From Clostridia bacterium (lineage in GTDB: Bacteria; Bacillota; Clostridia; Christensenellales; CAG-138), in assembly GCA_017509785.1 (NCBI GenBank), contig JAFWOT010000030.1, positions 1-55,165 of the forward strand: 55,165 nucleotides of DNA. The letters are read 5' to 3'. Every line of letters starts with the position of its first letter. The first letter of the stretch is position 1. Below are positions 32,051 through 40,276 of the stretch, piece after piece. A program made the position numbers and the translations under genes. The notes beneath the pieces are model-generated. The model worked only from the letters and a program-made list of their open reading frames with translations. It ran no database searches and was not told the origin of the DNA.

Positions 32051-32493
32051 GGATACTCATCGGAAAGCCGGCCGACGGGCTGAGGGCGCGGTTCATCGGG
32101 GCGTTCGTCAACACCAATGGCGAATACTACCGCTCCGCTATAAGGGAGACGCGCCTGCACGAGGACGGTATGTGCTACATCGGCTTCCTGCGGGACTGCC
32201 TGAAGGATCCGGTGACGGTGACGGAACCGGAGGCCCTTGCGGAGCTTCGTCCCCTGCCCTCCCTCTGCGCGATGTGGGATATTCACTCGAAGGATATGAT
32301 ACGCATCCCCGGTTATTGGAGATACCCGAAGCGCGCCGTGCTGGAGCTGACCCCGCGGGAGCTTGACGCGGTGCTGCCCACGCTTCCGAAGGACGTTTAC
32401 CTCTTCGACAGGGACTGCGGCTTAGCTGCGGCGCTCACGGGAGAATACGATGAAGGCGGGCGGAGACGCTGCCTGCTGTGCAAAAACATATAG
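32047..32493 (+). CDS. Unknown 148-aa protein coupled to the antiporter
   Basis: The ATG overlaps the antiporter stop by four bases, so translation is probably coupled. Soluble and mixed alpha/beta, with Cys residues in MCYIGFLRDC, FDRDCG and a C-terminal CLLCKNI (CxxC); the motif WDIHSKDMIRIPGYWRYPKR is distinctive. No family is recognised. Its position suggests an accessory role with the antiporter and the PII-like protein. A terminator follows. Confidence 0.7.
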   Translation: MRILIGKPADGLRARFIGAFVNTNGEYYRSAIRETRLHEDGMCYIGFLRDCLKDPVTVTEPEALAELRPLPSLCAMWDIHSKDMIRIPGYWRYPKRAVLELTPRELDAVLPTLPKDVYLFDRDCGLAAALTGEYDEGGRRRCLLCKNI

Positions 32494-32500
32494 CATTCAG

Positions 32501-32529
32501 GCCCCGAAGACGACAAGCTTCGGGGCTTT
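32501..32529 (+). terminator. Terminator of the PII-like/antiporter operon
   Basis: GCCCCGAAG/CTTCGGGGC with an eight-base loop, followed by TTTCCG. The T-run is short. Confidence 0.75.
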
Positions 32530-32556
32530 CCGTATTATTTATTCACATTTCAGTCA

Positions 32557-32585
32557 TTGATTCCATGAACATATTATATTATAAT
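32557..32585 (+). promoter_or_regulatory. Promoter of the NYN-domain gene
   Basis: TTGATT (32557-32562), 17 bases, TATAAT (32580-32585), 31 bases before the start codon. Confidence 0.75.
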
Positions 32586-32615
32586 GGGAGTAATAAAAGA
32601 GAAGGAGGTCCTGCG

Positions 32616-34007
32616 ATGGAACAGGGAACCAATACACGCCCCTTGTTCGAGGAAAACGAACAGCTTGCCGTCAAAGACAGCACGTATGAGCTGGTCTCAA
32701 AGGTCGCGTATCTGCTCGGCGTGCCGAAGCGCATATTCGAAAACGACCATGAACCGCCAAAGCTCGAAGTGTTCGGTCAGCTCGAATACGACAAGAACGC
32801 CAGGATAATCAGAAATCTTTGTATCATCAGAACCGCGATCGAGCAGAATTTCAAAAAAATAAGCGATATGATGCGGCTGGAATACCGAAGCATACTTTCG
32901 ATGCCGGATCTCGTCCCCGGGGAAAGCATAATGCAGCTCAGCAGCGACGGGATAAGCTTCATCAAAAAATCCAGCACAAAGCTTTATCAGCACGTCATTG
33001 AGATAAACCGCCTGATATCCGACAGAATAAACAACTGCAAAAGCATATTCCCGCTGTGGGTCAATTGGGATTATATAAAGGAGCTTTTCGTTATGCCCGA
33101 CGGCCTGAGCGAGGAGGGCACGAAGAAAGCAGCCGAAAGGTATTATAATTATAAAAACCGTTACCCCTATCAGATGTATATGAACTGGGAGCCGACGGAC
33201 GTCGGGAACATACTCTTCAACGACAAAAAATTCGTGAGGCTGCTTTACTCCTGGCACGGGGATCATTTCGCCGAGCAGAGCCGTGTGACCGACGCGGGCA
33301 AATACGTCAAGACGAGCATTTACGACTTCGTCAATTCGAGCAGGAAGACGGTCGTGGTAGTCGACTGCGAGAACTCCGATCCTTACAACCTCTGTGCGAC
33401 GCTCAACAATCTCGATTACGGCGTGATGAAGAAGATCTCGAAGATCATACTCTTCGACGACGTGCATACCGCCGTCGCCTGGCGCATACTCGAAAGCTAT
33501 ACGAAGATCCCCGTCGAGCACAATATGATCGACCGAATAAAGGGAAACAAATCCCTCGTCGATATAACGCTCGCCTCGCGCACGTGCAGGGAATTCTATT
33601 CGAACAGCGTGGATTCGTTCGTGCTCGTTTCAAGCGATTCGGATTACTGGGGGCTCATCTCTACCCTGCCGGAGGCTTCGTTCCTCGTGATGGTGGAGCA
33701 CCAGAAATGCGGGCCGGATATCAAGGCCGCCCTTGAGGAAGCGGGGATATTCTATTGCTATCTCGATGATTTCTATTCCGGAAACAGCGACGAGATAAAG
33801 CATTCGGCTCTGCTTACACAGATGCGCGGGTATATAGAAAACGCCGTCCACCTAAACGTGAACGACATGTTCGATTCCGCCCTCGCGTATACGAGGATAA
33901 CGATGACCCCCGCGGAGAAGAATCAGTTTTTCGAGAAGTATCTGCGGCAGATGTACGTCAGCATAGACGACGACGGGAACGTTTCGATAGAGCTGAAGAG
34001 AAAGTGA
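32616..34007 (+). CDS. NYN/PIN-like domain protein
   Basis: 463 aa from the ATG at 32616 (AAGGAGG upstream). The first ~220 residues are helical with no recognised family. Residues ~245-385 look like a NYN (PIN-fold) domain: a first strand ending in VVVVDCENSDP (Asp plus CEN) and the later LVSSDSDYWGL, the SDSD-type metal-binding pair. NYN proteins are predicted metal-dependent ribonucleases acting in RNA processing, and some stand beside defence genes. Here the gene is alone with its own promoter and a terminator behind it. The RNA target is unknown. Confidence 0.8.
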   Translation: MEQGTNTRPLFEENEQLAVKDSTYELVSKVAYLLGVPKRIFENDHEPPKLEVFGQLEYDKNARIIRNLCIIRTAIEQNFKKISDMMRLEYRSILSMPDLVPGESIMQLSSDGISFIKKSSTKLYQHVIEINRLISDRINNCKSIFPLWVNWDYIKELFVMPDGLSEEGTKKAAERYYNYKNRYPYQMYMNWEPTDVGNILFNDKKFVRLLYSWHGDHFAEQSRVTDAGKYVKTSIYDFVNSSRKTVVVVDCENSDPYNLCATLNNLDYGVMKKISKIILFDDVHTAVAWRILESYTKIPVEHNMIDRIKGNKSLVDITLASRTCREFYSNSVDSFVLVSSDSDYWGLISTLPEASFLVMVEHQKCGPDIKAALEEAGIFYCYLDDFYSGNSDEIKHSALLTQMRGYIENAVHLNVNDMFDSALAYTRITMTPAEKNQFFEKYLRQMYVSIDDDGNVSIELKRK

Positions 34008-34013
34008 AACGAT

Positions 34014-34040
34014 AAAGGCGGGCCTCTCACCCGCCTTTTT
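34014..34040. terminator. Bidirectional terminator between the NYN gene and the lipid kinase
   Basis: AAAGGCGGG/CCCGCCTTT with a seven-base loop. The plus-strand tail continues as TTTTTT; the minus-strand tail is the TTT of the stem and ATC. Confidence 0.88.
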
Positions 34041-34046
34041 TGCGCT

Positions 34047-34970
34047 TTATTTCCCCGCGCCGAGTATGCGGAGCCCGTCCTTTACAGCTCCGACCCTGAC
34101 CGATGCGAATTCGCCGGAGCTTTCCCCGCCGATCGACCAGATGAGCCCGGGCTCGTTCTCTATCACGATCTCATCCGCGCGGGCGAAGAAGAGGGCGGAA
34201 TCATCGTATTCGCCCGTTGAGAGGCTGCGAATCACGGACCCGGCGTCCGAAAAATGCTTTATATCACGGACGAGGAGCAGCTCCAGCGCCTTTGAATTCG
34301 GCACGTCCCTGTCCCTGCCGAAGCGGACGCGCCTGCTGAGCTCGTCCGTCGCGCAGACCGCTCCGAAGAGATAATCCCCCTCGTGCGCCTCGCCGTCCGC
34401 GATCACCCTGACGTGATGCGGGCCGTTCCTTTTGAGGCCCCTGAGACCCTCCATCACGTAGGCCGAATAGCCGTAGCGGTTCTTCTTGCTCTGATCCGTG
34501 GCGTAGCCCATCCATGAAAACGCGCCGAAGGCAGCAGTCCCGAGGAAGTATCTTTCGCCGAATTTGCCGACGTTCACCCTCCGCTCGCCGCCTTCGAGTA
34601 TGCGCTTCGCCGCCTCCGTGATCCTCGCCGGGAGCTTGTGCGCGGAGGCAAATTCGTTCGTGCTGCCGCAGGGGATATGCCCTATCGGCAGGTCGAGCCC
34701 CGCGCGAAGCATGCCGTTGAGCGCCTGGTAGAGAGTGCCGTCGCCGCCCGCGCTTACGATAAGATCGTGCCCGGCGGCCTGCCCGAAGGCGATGCTTTCC
34801 GCCTCGCCGGGGGAGCTTGTGAGCACGGCTGTAACGCTGTACCCGCCGCTTTCGAATATCCCGCAGACCTCGTCAAAGCGGCGCTCCATAGCCCTTTTCC
34901 CCGCGGCGGGGTTCGCAATGAGAAGGAGCCTGCCTTTTTCCGTTCCGTTCATAAGCCCTCCGCTGCTCAT
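34047..34970 (-). CDS. Diacylglycerol kinase-like lipid kinase
   Basis: 307 aa. The DAGK catalytic domain has ANPAAGKRAME and the nucleotide loop VSAGGDGTLYQALNGM, with PCGSTNEFA after it; these are the signatures of the DgkB/YegS group, which phosphorylate diacylglycerol or related lipids. The start overlaps the stop of the acyltransferase gene (ATGA); an internal ATG at 34952 has a better binding site (GGAGGG). Together with the acyltransferase it points to phosphatidate or lipid recycling at the membrane. It is the last gene of the long leftward run that begins with ireB. Confidence 0.9.
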   Translation of the reverse strand: MSSGGLMNGTEKGRLLLIANPAAGKRAMERRFDEVCGIFESGGYSVTAVLTSSPGEAESIAFGQAAGHDLIVSAGGDGTLYQALNGMLRAGLDLPIGHIPCGSTNEFASAHKLPARITEAAKRILEGGERRVNVGKFGERYFLGTAAFGAFSWMGYATDQSKKNRYGYSAYVMEGLRGLKRNGPHHVRVIADGEAHEGDYLFGAVCATDELSRRVRFGRDRDVPNSKALELLLVRDIKHFSDAGSVIRSLSTGEYDDSALFFARADEIVIENEPGLIWSIGGESSGEFASVRVGAVKDGLRILGAGK

Positions 34971-35755
34971 TTGCCGCCCATGTCGCCGGATTCTATCATG
35001 CGCCAGTAGCCTTCGAAATCATCGGTGTATTTGCCGTACGCCCCGTACCACCGCTCCTTGAGGAAGGGCACGGGCCTGTGCTTTTTGAGGCCGCGCGCCA
35101 TGCGATCCATCCCCTCCTGCAGAGCTTCGCAGACGAGCTCGCGCTGTTCCTTGATGGGGATATCCGGGTCGTACTCTATAGGCTTGCCTATGGCGATGAC
35201 CCTGTTGCGCCTTTCGACGTAGACGGGGTAGTATTTGAGCCTTTTGCCCGTATGCGAATAATAGTATTTGCCGAGGTCGACGAACCCGCGCTGGAGCTCG
35301 TTTACGTACTCGGAATACTTCCTCGGAGACTCGCCGAAAACGATTATGTCCCTGCCGTTTTCGAGCCTGTCGACACTCTGCCTGAAGGTCTCCGCGATGC
35401 GGCGGTCATGATACACGGGGACGGTATCGACGTTTTCGAGCAGGGGGGGCAGCAGGAGCCTTACGAGCTTCGCGAGGAACCTGTAAAAGCTCTTCGCCTT
35501 CACGCAGTTGCCGTTGAGCACGTCGTGGAAGGCGTAGCTCTCGCACTTCGAGCGGTCCATCGCGCAGTTGATGACCCAGTTCGCGTGGGGCCGGTCGAAA
35601 TCGAGAGTTATCATGACCGGGCCGCGGATCGCCGAATGATTGCATACGAACAAGCCCGGCTCCCCGTCGGGAGCGGACTCGAACTTCATATTCGCCTTTG
35701 GATACGCAAGTCTTGCGACAAAGCAGATAAACTTGAAATATGCCGCCGAACTCAA
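34967..35755 (-). CDS. PlsC-like acyltransferase
   Basis: 262 aa from a TTG at 35755, the only start that fits; the GAGG of the overlapping upstream stop is ten bases before it. The LFVCNHSAIRGP motif corresponds to the NHxxxxD block of 1-acylglycerol-3-phosphate acyltransferases, but the Asp is replaced. FGESPRKYSEY corresponds to the FPEGTRS block in altered form. The enzyme may use another substrate or be weakly active. No clear membrane helix except a hydrophobic N-terminus. Coupled to the lipid kinase by ATGA. Confidence 0.7.
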   Translation of the reverse strand: MSSAAYFKFICFVARLAYPKANMKFESAPDGEPGLFVCNHSAIRGPVMITLDFDRPHANWVINCAMDRSKCESYAFHDVLNGNCVKAKSFYRFLAKLVRLLLPPLLENVDTVPVYHDRRIAETFRQSVDRLENGRDIIVFGESPRKYSEYVNELQRGFVDLGKYYYSHTGKRLKYYPVYVERRNRVIAIGKPIEYDPDIPIKEQRELVCEALQEGMDRMARGLKKHRPVPFLKERWYGAYGKYTDDFEGYWRMIESGDMGGK

Positions 35756-35767
35756 ACCTTTTTTACC

Positions 35768-36346
35768 TCAATCGGAGGGCATCTCCGATATCTCTCTTTC
35801 CTTTTCCGCGATGATCGCTTCGGCGTCCCTGCCGTCAAGATCCAGCCCGCAGGCGGAAATGAGCCGGATCTCCGGTATGCCGTAGTAGACGCCGCAGACG
35901 CCCTTTATATAGCCGAAGCCGTAATCGAAGGGAAGCCCCTCCGCGCCCATGGTCGCGACGTACCAGAGCCGTTTCGCGCGGCAGAGGCCGACGGGCTCGC
36001 CCTGCGGGGTGAACGTGAACGTCAGCCCCCTTACGGATATCCGCTCGACGAACACCTTCACCTCGGATGGGAAGGACATATCCCAGTACGGTGCGGCGAG
36101 GACTATCTCGTCCGCTCCGGCGAAAGCCTTTGCGTAACGGAAGGCGGGATCGTCATATTCGCCCGCCGCGATGCACGCCTCGCGCCGCATGAGCTCCTCA
36201 TATGAGAGGGGCGTCAGGCCCTCGTCCGCAAGACGGATCTCCGTCACCTCCCCCTTCAGGCGGGAGAGGAGCGCGTCCGCCAACCGCTTAGTGCGGGAAT
36301 CGGGACGGTCACAGGCGTTGATAAAGAGTATCTTTTTGTTATTCAT
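35768..36346 (-). CDS. Flavodoxin-fold NAD(P)H oxidoreductase
   Basis: 192 aa from the ATG at 36346 (GGAGG four bases upstream). KKILFINACDRPDSRTKRLADALL is the FMN-phosphate loop of the flavodoxin_2/azoreductase family. APYWDMSFPSEVKVFVERI and the later GAEGLPFDYGFGYIKGV match FMN-dependent NADH-azoreductases and quinone reductases. Probable FMN-dependent two-electron reduction of quinones or aromatic compounds; the physiological substrate is unknown. The TGA stop lies in the binding site of the next gene. Confidence 0.85.
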   Translation of the reverse strand: MNNKKILFINACDRPDSRTKRLADALLSRLKGEVTEIRLADEGLTPLSYEELMRREACIAAGEYDDPAFRYAKAFAGADEIVLAAPYWDMSFPSEVKVFVERISVRGLTFTFTPQGEPVGLCRAKRLWYVATMGAEGLPFDYGFGYIKGVCGVYYGIPEIRLISACGLDLDGRDAEAIIAEKEREISEMPSD

Positions 36347-36397
36347 GCTGCCTCCAGCAAAACAGGATGGCATCAGTTTACCCGGTTTTGCGCGGGT

Positions 36398-36694
36398 TCA
36401 TTCCCCGCCGTCATCCTCTTCCGGCTCCTCGTCCTCATCCATGAGCTCGCAGAAGACCTCAAAGAGCTCGTCAAGGAGGACCTCGTTTTCAACGGGCTCG
36501 AGGGTATCCTCTCCGCCCGACTTCACTATGTGCATGAAGACGATCTCCTCCTCTTCCTCGTTGACGGAATCGGCGGGAGCCAGCGCCATATAGCGCTCAT
36601 CCTCGTACATGAACGTGATGATATGCTCGAATATTATGGGAGCGCCGTCGTCGCCTATGAGGGTTATCTCCATGATCTCGTCGTTCTGTTCCAT
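36398..36694 (-). CDS. DUF1292 family protein (YrzB-like)
   Basis: 98 aa and very acidic, ending in a Glu/Asp-rich tail. The EITLIGDDGAPIIFEHIITFMYEDERYMALAP stretch is typical of DUF1292, a short Firmicutes protein of unknown function normally found next to ruvX and ireB. Here it follows ruvX by 23 bases. AAAGGAA is upstream of the ATG. The conserved neighbourhood supports the assignment; no activity is known. Confidence 0.92.
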   Translation of the reverse strand: MEQNDEIMEITLIGDDGAPIIFEHIITFMYEDERYMALAPADSVNEEEEEIVFMHIVKSGGEDTLEPVENEVLLDELFEVFCELMDEDEEPEEDDGGE

Positions 36695-36717
36695 TGTTTT
36701 CGGTTCCTTTCGGGATT

Positions 36718-37140
36718 TTATTTTACGGGATGAAGGGTCATATAGCCCTCCAGTATGACCTGCGCGGCGATCTTATCGACCACCTTGCGGCGCTTCTGCC
36801 ATTTGAGCTCCGCCTCGTAAAGGAAGCGCTCCGCCGCCATGGTGGAGAGGCGCTCGTCATAGAAATCATGCTCACCCTCCCAGCCGTCAAGAACGAGCTC
36901 CGCAAAGGCCCTGACCTTGTCGCTGGCGAAGCCGTAGGTGCCGTCCATGTTGCGGGGAAGGCCGAACACGATGCGGCAGGGAGCCCATTTCGCGGCGGCC
37001 TGCCTTATATAGGCCGCGTCGCGCTCATCGTCGCCCGTGCGGGTATAGGTCTCCAGCCCCTGCGCCGTGAAGCCCAGAGCGTCCGTCACGGCGAGGCCGA
37101 TGCGCCTGTCGCCGACGTCTACGCCAAAGTATCTGAACAT
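36718..37140 (-). CDS. ruvX: RuvX/YqgF-type putative Holliday junction resolvase
   Basis: 140 aa. RNase H-like fold with GVDVGDRRIGLAVTDALG at the N-terminus (first catalytic Asp), VFGLPRNMDGT in the middle and DERLSTMAAERFL (second acidic site) followed by VDKIAAQVILEGYM. YqgF proteins act on Holliday junctions in vitro and in pre-16S rRNA 5'-end processing. The start has AGGAG eight bases upstream, within the last codons of the dockerin-peptidase gene only one base away, so the two share an mRNA. Confidence 0.94.
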   Translation of the reverse strand: MFRYFGVDVGDRRIGLAVTDALGFTAQGLETYTRTGDDERDAAYIRQAAAKWAPCRIVFGLPRNMDGTYGFASDKVRAFAELVLDGWEGEHDFYDERLSTMAAERFLYEAELKWQKRRKVVDKIAAQVILEGYMTLHPVK

Positions 37141-37141
37141 A

Positions 37142-38851
37142 CTATTGATCTCCTTTTCTTATCACCCCGAGGGAAGCGCGGAGTATTATGAGCGCGTCCG
37201 CCGACGTGACGCTGCCGTCGCCGTTCACGTCGCCGAGCTCGAGCTGCCCGGGCGCAAGAGCCGTTATCCCCATGGAATACCTGAGTGCGAGAAGCGCGTC
37301 CGCGGAATCCGCGCTGCCGTTCATGTCCACGTCGCCAAGCGGGTATTCGGGCCCTTCAAAGCCCCTCGTGACGCCGAAATACCGAAGGCCCGGAGAAGCG
37401 CCCTGCGGGGGATAATAGACGCCGCCGACGGGCTTTACGCATATCGCGCCCCCGCCCTTGATGCTGCAGGACGTTCCCGTGAACACCACCGGGCAGAGCA
37501 GCTCATAAAGGTTTTCGACCCCGTGACAGCCCGCGGGATCGTACCCCTCCTGCATGGAGAAGGAGTATAGCCCGTCATATTCGTCGGGGGAGGTGTTCGC
37601 CGTCAGCGCTATGCGGAAGTTTTGCGCGAGCTCCTCGGGATCTACGCCCGTCGCCTCCCGGCAGACAGCCTGGAAGCTCCTTGCCCGGGTACCCCCGCCC
37701 ATGTTGTCGATTATCCTGTGGAAGACGGCGTTGCCGAACCTGGAATACATGTACTGCGCGAAGAGCGAGACCTGCGCGTACAGCACCAGAATATCGTCCG
37801 TCGTCATGCCGCTTGACCAGTCGTAAAGCGAAAACCCGTTTTCAGCCGAGTGTTCCGCGACGTATTCCACCTCGCAGGGGGGATCGTCCCAATCCTGATG
37901 CTCGGAATAATCGTGATGCGTCCACGTCTGTATGCGGCGGTAAACGCACGATCCGGGGAAGCAGATCTCCTCCGCCGCGGAGCTCATGCACTCGTCTATC
38001 CACGTATCGACCGTTCCCACCCGGGAATAGCAGATAAGGTGCTGAAACTCATGCACCGTGGGGCTGTAGGTACCGGTGATATCCGAAACCATCACGCCGT
38101 CCTCATCCGGACGGATGACCCCGGGATAGGTGTCGATATTCAGTATCGGCATACCGTTGTAATACAGATCCGAAGCGGAAAAGTAGCCGCCGATATAGGC
38201 CTGCCCGGGCTGCCAGCCGTCGTTGATATTGTAGTACAGAATGCTCAGCCTGCCGTCGCCGTGCGCGCCGTTGGTATGTTCGCGGAACGATTCCCGCATC
38301 AGGTCGTACTTGGAATCGAACATATCCGCTGCCATCCGGGCATAATCGGGATCGATGGAATCGAGCGGATACACGTTCGCGTTGGTCGACACGGGAGTCC
38401 AAACGTAGCAGTGCTCTCCCTTTGCGAGCACCTTGAACGTCATATAAAGGCCGTCGGGCGAGTAGTTCCTGATCATGAACCGATGCGTATCGCCCACCTC
38501 AAAGGATTCTTTCGTCTGCGCGTCCTCCGCTTCGGGAAGCCCCGCGAGATGCTCCCTGTCATACTCCGCGAGCTCGGGATCGACGTCTATCATGTACGGA
38601 ACGACGGGGTCGCTTTTGAAAGCGGGCCTCCTGCTGCCGACTTCCGTTTCGATAAGGCCGGTCAAAGTTCCGGTCGAAGCGGAATCGGAGGCCGACGTGG
38701 AGGGGTTGTATATGACGACGTAATCACCCGAATAGCCGTCGGAACCGTCGGAGTCGATCACGGTCCCGACCGACACTCCTGCGCGGGCGAAAACGGGCAG
38801 ACAAAACAGCGTCAGCAGGAGAGCGAGTGTGACGGAAACGGCTTTATTCAT
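37142..38851 (-). CDS. Secreted M30-like metallopeptidase with type I dockerin
   Basis: 569 aa. Signal peptide (1-25), then a low-complexity Ser/Thr region and a ~400-residue domain with HEFQH (His267, Glu268, His271) and a downstream WIDECMSSAAEE, the third ligand region (Glu287 or Glu294/295). This HExxH plus Glu arrangement and surroundings resemble the M30 (hyicolysin) gluzincins, which cut extracellular proteins. The C-terminal dockerin has two calcium loops, LGDVDMNGSADSADALLALR and LGDVNGDGSVTSADALIILR. It is probably exported to a cohesin scaffold. It stands between the aldo/keto reductase and ruvX and breaks the usual ireB-ruvX neighbourhood. Confidence 0.88.
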   Translation of the reverse strand: MNKAVSVTLALLLTLFCLPVFARAGVSVGTVIDSDGSDGYSGDYVVIYNPSTSASDSASTGTLTGLIETEVGSRRPAFKSDPVVPYMIDVDPELAEYDREHLAGLPEAEDAQTKESFEVGDTHRFMIRNYSPDGLYMTFKVLAKGEHCYVWTPVSTNANVYPLDSIDPDYARMAADMFDSKYDLMRESFREHTNGAHGDGRLSILYYNINDGWQPGQAYIGGYFSASDLYYNGMPILNIDTYPGVIRPDEDGVMVSDITGTYSPTVHEFQHLICYSRVGTVDTWIDECMSSAAEEICFPGSCVYRRIQTWTHHDYSEHQDWDDPPCEVEYVAEHSAENGFSLYDWSSGMTTDDILVLYAQVSLFAQYMYSRFGNAVFHRIIDNMGGGTRARSFQAVCREATGVDPEELAQNFRIALTANTSPDEYDGLYSFSMQEGYDPAGCHGVENLYELLCPVVFTGTSCSIKGGGAICVKPVGGVYYPPQGASPGLRYFGVTRGFEGPEYPLGDVDMNGSADSADALLALRYSMGITALAPGQLELGDVNGDGSVTSADALIILRASLGVIRKGDQ

Positions 38852-38876
38852 GTTGCTCCTCCCCGTGTCGGATCGT

Positions 38877-39821
38877 TCATATGACCTTGATGTTGAATTC
38901 GGGGCACGCCCTTGCGCAGTAGCCGCAGGTGGCGCATTTCGTGTAATCGATGCGGGCGATGCCGTCGACCATCGTTATGGCGTGATTGCGGCAGGCGGAG
39001 ACGCAGGTCCCGCAGCCCTGGCACCACTCCTGAATGAGCATCCTCCTGCGGACGCGGCCGAGCCTTTCCGAAAGCTCCGGATCGGGGACTTCGCCCGAGA
39101 ATCGCGCACAGTTGTAATCTACCTCGTCGAGGGACTGCATGCCGATGGCGACGGTATCTATGCAGTCGAGCCCGAGGACGTAATCGAGCGCCTCCTCGCG
39201 CTCCTCTATGAGGTGGCCGCCTCCGAGCGGCTTCATGGCTATAATGCCCATATCGAGCTCATGCGCGCGGCGTATGACGGAGAGCATGTCGTCGGGGGTC
39301 CCGTCCGCGATGCCGACGCCCTTCTTGTTTATGAGCGGGAAGAGCACGTCGAATTCGGGATGCCGGATCGCCGCCTCCATGCAGCGGACGTAATGGGTCG
39401 AGAGCCCGACGGCGCCAATGAGGCCCTCCTCCTTCTTTTTGAGGAAGTACTCTATCGCCTCGCGGTGGCCGCGGATCGTGTGGGCGCTCTCCTGCTCGTG
39501 GAGGAGGAAGACGTCGATATATTCGCGCCCTATCCCCTCCACGGCCTTTCTGAACGAGGCTTCGGCTGTTGCCGCGTCATAGGAGTAGCTCTTCGTGCAG
39601 ACGACGACGTCCGGCTTCATGCGGACGGCCTCGCGTACGTGGGGATACGTCTCGTATATCTCCGCCGTATCCAGAAAGTTCACGCCGTGCCCGAAGGCGC
39701 GTTCAAAGAGGGCCGCCCCCTCCGGGACGGAAAGATCCCGTTGGAAGGGCCCCATAGTAAGCGTGCCGAAGCAGAGCTTCGACACGGTCTTCCCTGTTTT
39801 GCCGAGCCGATTATAGAGCAT
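38877..39821 (-). CDS. Aldo/keto reductase with C-terminal 2[4Fe-4S] ferredoxin domain
   Basis: 314 aa. The (beta/alpha)8 reductase part has the catalytic tetrad outline (DTAEIY with Asp and Tyr, CTKS with Lys, LLHEQ with His). It is followed by a ferredoxin module with two CxxCxxCxxxC clusters: CQGCGTCVSAC and CATCGYCARACP. This fusion is common in anaerobes and suggests electron exchange with ferredoxin rather than NADPH alone; the substrate is unknown. Its ATG overlaps the ireB stop (TAATG), so it is coupled to it. Confidence 0.92.
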   Translation of the reverse strand: MLYNRLGKTGKTVSKLCFGTLTMGPFQRDLSVPEGAALFERAFGHGVNFLDTAEIYETYPHVREAVRMKPDVVVCTKSYSYDAATAEASFRKAVEGIGREYIDVFLLHEQESAHTIRGHREAIEYFLKKKEEGLIGAVGLSTHYVRCMEAAIRHPEFDVLFPLINKKGVGIADGTPDDMLSVIRRAHELDMGIIAMKPLGGGHLIEEREEALDYVLGLDCIDTVAIGMQSLDEVDYNCARFSGEVPDPELSERLGRVRRRMLIQEWCQGCGTCVSACRNHAITMVDGIARIDYTKCATCGYCARACPEFNIKVI

Positions 39822-40081
39822 TATTCGGCGCCGTTGACCTCGATATAGCTCTTTACCAGCTCCTCGATGAGCTCGTCCCTCTCAAGGGTCGAGATGAGGT
39901 AGCGGGCGTTGTTGTAGCTCGTGATGTAGGTCGGATCGCCGGAGAGCAGGTAGCCGACTATCTGGTTGACGGGATCGTACCCCTTTTCCTTCATGGAGGA
40001 GTACGCCTGCATCAGGACCTCGTGCGCGGTCTGCTTGTCCTTCGGCATTTTGAATTTGATGGTGTTCATGTTGCCGCTCAT
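39821..40081 (-). CDS. ireB: IreB family regulatory phosphoprotein (UPF0297)
   Basis: 86 aa. Sequence [48 protein letters not shown] is diagnostic for the UPF0297/IreB family. In Enterococcus, IreB is phosphorylated by the Ser/Thr kinase IreK and modulates cell-envelope and cephalosporin responses; the Thr at MNTIKFKM is a plausible target. The first ATG has AAGGAG six bases upstream. In Firmicutes it normally precedes ruvX; here two other genes intervene. alaS, the usual upstream neighbour, is not here. Confidence 0.95.
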   Translation of the reverse strand: MSGNMNTIKFKMPKDKQTAHEVLMQAYSSMKEKGYDPVNQIVGYLLSGDPTYITSYNNARYLISTLERDELIEELVKSYIEVNGAE

Positions 40082-40154
40082 TTATTTCTCCTTCCTCCCG
40101 CGTGCGGGAAGTGCGCGTTGTACTTTCTTGTGAAGCCGAAAAAGACCTCACTTT

Positions 40155-40183
40155 ATTTTAACATATATTTTCAAACCTCACAA
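40155..40183 (-). promoter_or_regulatory. Promoter of the ireB run
   Basis: TTGTGA (40178-40183), 17 bases, TAAAAT (40155-40160), about 75 bases before ireB. Probable start of the leftward run that ends at 34047. Confidence 0.65.
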
Positions 40184-40276
40184 TAGTATTTTATGCTTTT
40201 GCAAAAAATTTTGTTAAGCCCCTTCGCGCGGGAGCGGGAGCGACTCCGTCCGCCCCCGCGCGGCGCGCCGTGCGGC

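Noticed and set aside
34967..35755. Active PlsC with canonical motifs
   Set aside because: The NHxxxxD Asp and FPEGTRS residues are altered, so the specific enzyme name is not justified.
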